Shown one piece after another: positions 57,274 to 64,000 of a stretch of DNA of 64,000 bases. The notes beneath the pieces were generated by a model. That model was not told the origin of the DNA, searched no databases, and was given only the letters and a program-made list of their open reading frames with translations. Origin of the DNA: Chamaecrista fasciculata (Eukaryota > Streptophyta > Magnoliopsida > Fabales > Fabaceae); assembly GCA_003254925.1 (NCBI GenBank), contig QANZ01017167.1, positions 1-64,000 of the forward strand, read 5' to 3'. The translations under genes and the position numbers were made by a program. How positions within the stretch are numbered: position 1 is the first letter of the stretch; every line of letters starts with the position of its first letter.

Positions 57274-58722
57274 TTAAAATGTTACTTTTTTCATCAAATA
57301 ATAGTATATTAAATATTACCATCTAATCTTAATACTCATGATATTTATAGGATATAATGAAAATTCAAATCCATCAAACATTTCCTTAAAGTATAATCTT
57401 TTATTGGACTCTCCACAAAAATAAATACATAATGAATTACACTACGTTAATTTCTACTTATATTATACATCTCCATGATTAATTTATCGTCGTATTTTCA
57501 AACTGTTAATTTAAAATGGAAAATATATAAGTGTTGCTACTTGGAAGTTTATTATTGATATGGATGCTGACAAAGACGAATGGTGACAAACGACACATGG
57601 CAGACAATTTGAGAGAATAAGCAGACAGAAATTGTTGTGAATATCTATCTAATGTGTGACTCATAACTCATTTCTAAACTTGAAACGTTTATCAATTATC
57701 AATGATAAGCCAAAACTATTAAGATGCTTCTCCAATATTCTACATTATATATATATATATTTGGTTACTTTATGCTATTGAAGATTTATTCTGACTAATT
57801 TGGATGTAACCCACTTCATGTATTTAGTGAGATAATTACATTTATAAAATCACAAAGTTTAAATTTTGTTTTCAGGCCAAAAAAAAAAGTTTAAATTTTG
57901 TTTAAGTAATACCGAACCACTTATTATTTGGACTAACATCTTGTTGACAAATCTATATATTTTTAAATAAGTTAAAAATTATTAAAAAGATTTATTGTAT
58001 GGAGACTTTTTAAAATTTAAAAAATGAACAAAAATAATGAGAAAATTTATTATTTGGTCTCTGAATTTACACCTAGTTAATTAATCAGTCCCTGAATAAT
58101 TGAAATGCACAATTCAGTCCTTGAAATATTTCGATCGTCAACTATTTGATCTTTAGTAACGATTTAGTCCCTGAATTCAAATTGATTTTATAATTTTTAA
58201 TCTTTAAATTTATACTAAATTAATACATTTTAATCTTTGAATTTGTATTATTATTTTTTTATTTTTTGTTTCTCGATTATCAAATTGTTAAATGTTGCAA
58301 TAATTTAAAGACTAAGTAGTAAGTAATATATTTTAATTATTTAAGATTTAATTAGTTAACTCAATATAAATTTAGGAACTCAATAATAAGTTTTCTAAAA
58401 AAATAATAATTTCTCAATCTTATACCACCATTAAAATAAAATAATAATAATAAAATTAGGTAAAATAACTGAAAAATGAAATAAGAGTATGAACTACAAA
58501 CACTGATGAATTGTTAAAAACTTGCATTTCTAGTTTTATGTATATGCCTAATAAGATTCCAGGAGTGTACAAAAGAGAAAGAGAAGCCCAAAATTTCTAG
58601 ATTGATCTGAGAGAGAGTTAGATTTCAATTTCAATTAAACCTCCAATAAAAACAAACTTGTCATTTTCATTTTAATGCTTCCCTCTTGTCATTCTTTTCT
58701 CTAGTTCTTTTCCTGCGTCTCC
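57274..58722. other. Intergenic, no gene seen
   Basis: AT-rich, with remnants of GGTCTCTGAATTTA / CAGTCCCTGAATAA repeats around 58060-58400 that resemble the permease intron elements. Ends not defined. Confidence 0.4.
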
Positions 58723-58911
58723 ATGAAATTTCTACTACTATCATCAATTATCATCATGTCATTTGTAGAATTTGGCAAGGGCAGAAATGGAAATACAACC
58801 ATCTATGTTCGTCTAATTACCACCAAACCAATCATTGAGAAAAAACAATGCAGCTGCATACGTGTACTGGTTGATGAGACATGCGTGAAATTTTTAAGTT
58901 CAGCTTATTAA
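58723..58911 (+). CDS. Possible small secreted peptide, 62 aa
   Basis: ATG at 58723 opens a 62-codon frame. It starts MKFLLLSSIIIMSFVEFGKG, a good signal-peptide shape (short basic start, hydrophobic core, then Gly/Lys). A short hydrophilic part follows, with three cysteines in KKQCSCIRV and DETCVKF, ending SSAY. A CCAATAAAAAC stretch and CT-rich leader precede it. I do not recognise a family. Because the ORF is short and isolated in repeat-rich DNA, it may be chance. Confidence 0.25.
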   Translation: MKFLLLSSIIIMSFVEFGKGRNGNTTIYVRLITTKPIIEKKQCSCIRVLVDETCVKFLSSAY

Positions 58912-60261
58912 AAAAAATAAGTAAATATTACAATAATTACAATAATAATAAAAAAAATAATTAGTAAAATTAAATCAAATCAATCATAAGAGTATAAATT
59001 AAACCTTTAAATATATGATAAGAAATGGCCTATCAACTTTTCTCTTTTGCCTCGAAAAATTCAACTCGATTTAATTTGGTTCGAAAAATTTGACCCAGTT
59101 TGATAGATTAGACTCAATCTGGGCTAGGCCAAACCAAAATGAAATTGACCCCAAAGTTTGAGGATCAAAATAGAAAAAAAAATTGCTTGAGGATCAAAAT
59201 ATAATTAAAAATTTGAATTCAAACTGTGATAAATCCAAATAAAGTATTTTAAATGTAAGCAATCAAAACTATTATAATTCAAATTTCTAATATTTGTCAA
59301 AAGGTTTTATATATATATATCCTCTTTCATGTATAGTCAAACTCTAGTCTTTTTTTGTCTCTCTTATACCCAATATATTTTATACTAACTTAAACGTTAG
59401 AATTTAATCGTAGGAACAATTAAGCTAACTTTCTATAGAGCTAACTCTTGCAAGTGTTCAAGACATGGAATTAGGTCGAGGATTTCATATACATTATTAA
59501 TATGTTTTGTTTTCATTCTTCTAAATCTTATACATCTAGTATTCTATTAAGATTTAGTTGAAGTAATTTTGTTTTTTCAAATTTCAGTAATTTTTGCTTA
59601 TTTATTTAAAAATTTACTTGTAGATTTTGATTTTTGAAATAAAAAACCAACCCAAAAAAAAAGATTGAAAGGTATTCTCATTGTAAAGAAAATTAAATTT
59701 CTCTCAAAGATAAAAGTTAGAAGAATAAATCTATAATTAATTAAAATATAGAATAGTAAACTCAATTTTTTAAACATGTCTCAAAAAATGAAAATGACAA
59801 GTGACCAACCTTAAAGTAAAACTCGTATTGGAATTTGTTTGTGTACAGCGTACAGGTGTCTAGTTGTCACTTTAGCTACTTATTTATATTCTCAAAAGTT
59901 GCAATCTTCAACATTTAAGAAGAAAATCGAAATTTCTGGCTTAAAAAAAATTGAGTGGTAGAAATATGAAGTGAATATAGAGAAGTGGAAGGAGAAGTTA
60001 TGGGAGTCCACAAAATTTATTTATAAGAACATTTTATATTTTAATTTTATAACTTAAAGTGAGTTTTATAGGGCAATGATTTTATGACTCAACTACCAAT
60101 TGTAGTAAGACACCCCAAGCAGCCAGCTAGACTATGAAACTAGGATTTTTTTATTGTAACATTTTTGAGAATTAATTTGTCCAAAATTCACAAATCTCCA
60201 TGATTAGATTAACCTTGAATGATGTGATAAATTTTTTTTTTTCAAAAACTACATTAAATAA
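58912..60261. other. Intergenic, no gene seen
   Basis: AT-rich with homopolymer runs; no feature I can support. Confidence 0.4.
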
Positions 60262-60270
60262 GAATACATA

Positions 60271-60476
60271 AATAATTTTTTTTGTGAAGAAAAATTTAGG
60301 TGAGTTGGGCTCGGGGGTTTACCAAGGTCAGGACAGGCCTCTAGACTCTATGAGCGCTTATAGAGGTACTTACAGATCGCCTACCAACAAGGCTCTCACA
60401 TCGAGAGTGAGAATCGAACCCACGACCTTGTGGGTTATGAGTTGACTCCTTACCGACTAGGTCAACCTTTGTTAAC
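60271..60476 (-). mobile_element. tRNA-derived SINE (about 206 bp)
   Basis: Read on the minus strand, GACCTAGTCGGTAAGGAGTC contains a pol III A box. Thirty-odd bases later, GTGGGTTCGATTCTCAC contains the B box. A unique body and an A/T-rich tail follow. A 9-bp duplication GAATACATA flanks it (60262-60270 and 60477-60485), extended by further partial matches. The order of tRNA-like head, body, A/T-rich tail and TSD defines a SINE mobilised by a LINE. Confidence 0.85.
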
Positions 60477-60485
60477 GAATACATA

Positions 60486-61424
60486 CATTATTTGACATAT
60501 GAAACACACTAATTTCTCAGTAAATACATAATTCAGTTATTGAAATATATATATATATATATATAAATAAAAGTTGACAACTCAATCATTAAAAAATTAA
60601 TTTATATATTTTAATTTTTAAAAATTGAATAAACAATATAATTTAATTTTTTTAAACTTATTTTAGAGACTAATTTATAAAGATAAAATAATTTAAAGAC
60701 ATGATTTTCAAAACTAAAATATATAAATTAAAATTTTAAGAAATAAATTGTTGACACATGCATTTCATTGATTAATTTATATGTTCAATCAAATTTTTAT
60801 TAGTTTTTCTCTAGAAACGGATTAGAAATATTATTTTTGTACTATACAAATTACATATAGCATATCTTATTTAATGTCTCAAATTTGACGAATATTAAAT
60901 ATTCTTCAAAATAAATACCCTTAAATATTTTAAATACATTTTCTCATTAATGTCTCTCCCATTGCAAAGAATCATGACCTTTCCAATGTCCCTTATTTTT
61001 AATTAGTATTTTTTTTTAGAATATTTTTTACTATGTGCATGAATGTGATGAATCATCAGTTTTGCTGCTTGTAAACAATTCTAGGGAGGACAAAAAGAAC
61101 TATACTTTAGTCAATTCTAATCTTGTTGCAAGCATCTCAATTTAAAAATATCACATTAAAGACTATTTTATTCTGACAAAAATAAAAGAAAAAACGATGA
61201 TAGATTAATAGTCTGATAATTTTATTTGAAAATTTAAATTATAAAGTTACCATTTTTGAAAAACTAAAATAATAAATCATTAACTAATTTGGTTGATAAA
61301 AAAATAAAAATCATTAACTAATTAAAAAATTGTTTTACAAAATATTTATTCAAGTCACGAGTAATAACAAACCTGCGAATTGAAAGGATAGGAATATATT
61401 ATATATTTAATTTAGTAGACCAAA
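60486..61424. other. Intergenic, no gene seen
   Basis: AT-rich; a (TA)n run near 60546-60565 and degenerate GGACTAAATT-type repeats. No coding sequence. Confidence 0.4.
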
Positions 61425-61739
61425 GTACAAATTTAGTCCTATATCTTTTGCTCAGTTTTCAATTTGGTCATGTATCTTTTTTTGTTGCAATTTTGGTCCT
61501 ATATCTTTACAAAATTTTCCAATTTTAATTCCATATCATTTTTGATCTCATATCTTTTAGTCAAGTTGCAAAATTAATTCGTTGATCCTTTTGCAAAGAT
61601 ATGAGACCACTTATGAACCTGACCCAGATATATAGGACTAATTTTACAATTAACCTAAAAATATGGGACTAAAAGTGCAACAAAAAAAATATACAGGATC
61701 AAATTGAAAAATAAGCAAAAGATATGAGATTAAATTGCC
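61425..61739. repeat. Foldback MULE-like element (about 315 bp)
   Basis: Left ATTTAGTCCTATATCTTTTG followed by TCAATTTGGTC faces right GATCAAATTGAAAA then CAAAAGATATGAGATTAAAT. Internal TTGTTGCAATTTTGG and its complement match too. TSD not certain. It ends about 35 bp before the putative TATA box of the second permease gene. Confidence 0.6.
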
Positions 61740-61775
61740 TATTTAATATTTGGAAAGCACCAATAGCCCAACAGG

Positions 61776-61784
61776 CATATAAAC
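61776..61784 (+). promoter_or_regulatory. TATA and CCAAT elements of the second permease gene
   Basis: CATATAAAC at 61776-61784 is preceded by ACCAATAGC about 17 bp upstream. The ATG is 280 bp downstream behind a GC-richer leader with CGGCGGCGGCGG. Confidence 0.45.
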
Positions 61785-62060
61785 ACACTGCATATAAGCT
61801 CGTCACTCCAATATTTGGACGAGCTGATTGATAACTATCAGAATCTCCCATAACCAAAAAACAAACATCGCTCCTTCATTTCACAAACCAACAAAAAAAA
61901 AACCTCCCCAAATCGCAGCATTTCTCGTTAATTTCTCTGCCAAACGCAGAAACTCTCTCCATTTTCTCGCAATCGCAATCACTCAAAGCAATCATCAATC
62001 CATCAATCGGCGGCGGCGGCGGCGACGACTGAAGTATCTATCACTCGTACTCCGGCGGCC

Positions 62061-63949
62061 ATGGGAGGAAGTGAAGACGCGCCGTTGTTAGAACTTCAGC
62101 CCTCATATCATGTTCCTATCAAGCGAACTGGTTCGATCGTCTGCGACCTTTTAATTAATTATTCTTCCGTTCTATTTAATTAATTCTTCGTGATTTGATT
62201 AATTTGTTTATGCGATTGATTGATGATTGAGAGAATTGAATGAATGTGTGCTGTGATTAGGAACGATGTGGACGGCGGTGGCACACGTAGTGACCGGAGT
62301 GATAGGGTCCGGTGTGCTATCGCTCGCTTGGGCCATTGCGCAGCTTGGTTGGATCGGAGGACCATTGGCGATGATCCTGTTCGCTTCCGTCACTCTTCTC
62401 TCTTCTTTTCTTCTCTCCAACACTTATCGATCTCCAGATCCTGAATATGGACCTAACAGGCATCCCTCCTACCTCAACGCCGTTAATTTGCATTTAGGTA
62501 ATTTCTCGTTTTCATCGTTCTGATATGATTGATCATCAACCTTTCATTTCGATCGTTTTCTGTGCTCTTGTGGGAGAAATTGAAATGAAATGCACTTTGA
62601 GAAGTGAAACGAGTAATAGATGAGTTTGGTCCATGGATTATTAGGTTAACTTTTTGTTTTAGTTATCTCTTGAAAACAGGGGATGTGGAAATTATTTTAT
62701 TTTATAATCAGTTGATAAAAGAACTAATGTTATATCTAAGAATTAGATTGTGTATTTATTGATTTTTTAGGCTAATAATTTAGGAAATAAATGCTATTTT
62801 AGTCGAATTAAAAACTCATAAAATTTTTGTCTCAGTGAACTCCATTCTTAATATAAATTGTCAGTAATTTTTAAAACGTTTTTTCAAATATATAATTAGT
62901 TACATCCGGTTTTTAGGAAAATCAAATTAAATTTTTTTTGTTTTCACAAACAGAATTTATCGTTTTTATTATTATTATTATTGTCACGTGAATTATCGGC
63001 GTTTCTTTTTTAAGCTCTTTCTTTTTTTTCTTTCTTCCATAAAATTAGTGAGATCCGAAAATTAAGTTATAGTAAAACACATATGCATATCGGATGACGT
63101 GTTCTTGAAACTTTGTGGAGTGAAGGGTGAGTGATAATGAATTAGTGATTTGTGGATTGGTCCTAATGGTTTGGTTTGACTCGGACCAAGGATGACGAAT
63201 GAGTGAAGGCCACCTATGTCCCTACATATTATATTATATGTCCATATATTCATATATAATTCAACTTGTTTGATTGTGTCACGGAAGCCACATACATCCC
63301 TTGGTGCATATCCTCTACTTTTCTCTACGTATGTTGCCACCTGGTTTCATTATTCAAAATTGGTACATTTATATAAAGTTTCTTTGTATCTTTATTGTTA
63401 AGCTTTATCCATAAAAAGGCATTTAGTATAGATAAATGGCCAACTATGATAAAAATATTAAAGATAACTTTTTATATGGTGATATGGACAATTATATAAA
63501 TAAAACTTATAATTAAAGGAATCTTATAATAAAAAATTATAAAGAATTGTGTACAAACTTTTTCCTATTCATAAATTCATTTATTAATATGGCAATTTAG
63601 CTCATAAAACATTAATAATATTATCATACCTTGCATTTGCCACAATTATAGAACAAACAACAAACTTCTTATTGGGAAAAAAAGTTAGCTTCGACTTTAA
63701 GTGATATTTTGTGTGCATGATTAATATAGTGAGTCTATATGATACTGTTAGTCAAATATGGGTTGCTGATAATGCATTTGGAGCAGCAAACAAATGTGTT
63801 TCTGTTGTTATTAAGAGTGAGACTGTGTTATATGACCCTCGTTGGTTGGTTACAGGACCAAAGAATGGACGATTATGTGGCTTTTTTGCTAATTTAAGCT
63901 TATATGGGTTTGGAGTTGCCTACGTTGTTACATCAGCTATTAGCATAAG
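62061..63949 (+). CDS. Amino acid permease, AAP7-like, 5' part (exons 1-3; continues past window end)
   Basis: Exons 62061-62130, 62261-62497 and 63856-63949 give 133 codons plus two bases; the next donor is GTGTGTCG. The protein starts MGGSEDAPLLELQ, then TMWTAVAHVVTGVIGSGVLS (TM1), LAWAIAQLGWIGGPLA and LSNTYRSPDPEYGPNRHPSY. Exon 3 encodes GFFANLSLYGFGVAYVVTSA. Exon phases are the same as in the permease at 41093, and exon 3 has the same length (94 bp). Exon 2 differs by one codon (237 versus 240 bp). Same strand and 17 kb apart, so the two are a tandem-type pair. Intron 2 is 1358 bp. Whether the rest is intact cannot be seen. Confidence 0.9.
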
Positions 63950-64000
63950 GTGTGTCGTTGACTAGTCTTACTGGTGCCTCTTTGTTTATGTCATTTTGTT

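Noticed and set aside
58840-58900. CSC...C..F pattern similar to animal endothelin peptides
   Set aside because: Short pattern match by chance; wrong kingdom, wrong cysteine number and no precursor structure.

Overview
This window is AT-rich nuclear DNA of a flowering plant, most likely a eudicot. It carries intron-rich genes with GT-AG splice sites, plant-specific gene families (amino acid permease AAP, DYW-type PPR, GH36 raffinose-synthase family, a VARICOSE-like decapping scaffold, a chloroplast-type J protein), and many non-autonomous DNA transposons with readable target-site duplications (TSDs). I cannot name the species from sequence alone. All exon models were built by hand from splice sites, reading-frame phase and remembered family sequences, not by alignment.

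Layout: 1-5.3 kb holds a truncated hAT-like element, two Mutator-like (MULE) MITEs and a small one-exon gene for a 58-aa membrane protein. 5.3-7.0 kb is a long-TIR MULE carrying a 120-aa ORF. 8.1-17.2 kb is a 12-exon gene for an EDC4/VARICOSE-type mRNA-decapping scaffold (1408 aa). 17.8-19.5 kb holds three more elements. 20.5-21.0 kb encodes a 161-aa plastid-type J protein (minus strand). 21.6-22.8 kb is a MULE with a GC-rich core and an assembly gap. 24.5-27.0 kb holds hAT-like, Stowaway-like and foldback elements. 27.7-32.1 kb is a 13-exon GH36 galactosyltransferase/alkaline alpha-galactosidase gene (758 aa). 32.7-33.6 kb is a Pack-MULE with a captured piece of splicing factor SF1/BBP. 34.4-36.1 kb is an intronless F-box/LRR gene. 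36.8 kb is a one-exon relic of a WD-repeat gene. 41.1-45.3 kb is a 7-exon amino acid permease gene (469 aa). 48.3-50.2 kb is a DYW-class PPR gene broken by two frameshifts and an apparent loss of several repeats. 51 kb holds a decayed copy of the permease's last exon. 52.4-54.8 and 55.1-57.3 kb are two Pack-MULEs of one family, with captured KANADI-like and PPR-like fragments. 60.3 kb is a tRNA-derived SINE. 62.1 kb to the window end is the 5' part of a second permease gene with the same intron phases.

The genes do not form one pathway. The two permease genes and the relic exon between them are the remains of a local duplication cluster. The strongest theme is gene capture. At least five long-TIR MULEs carry sequence between their arms that is GC-richer than the surroundings. 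Three of these cores are recognisable host gene fragments (SF1, KANADI, PPR). One element combines the termini of one family with the internal arm module of another.
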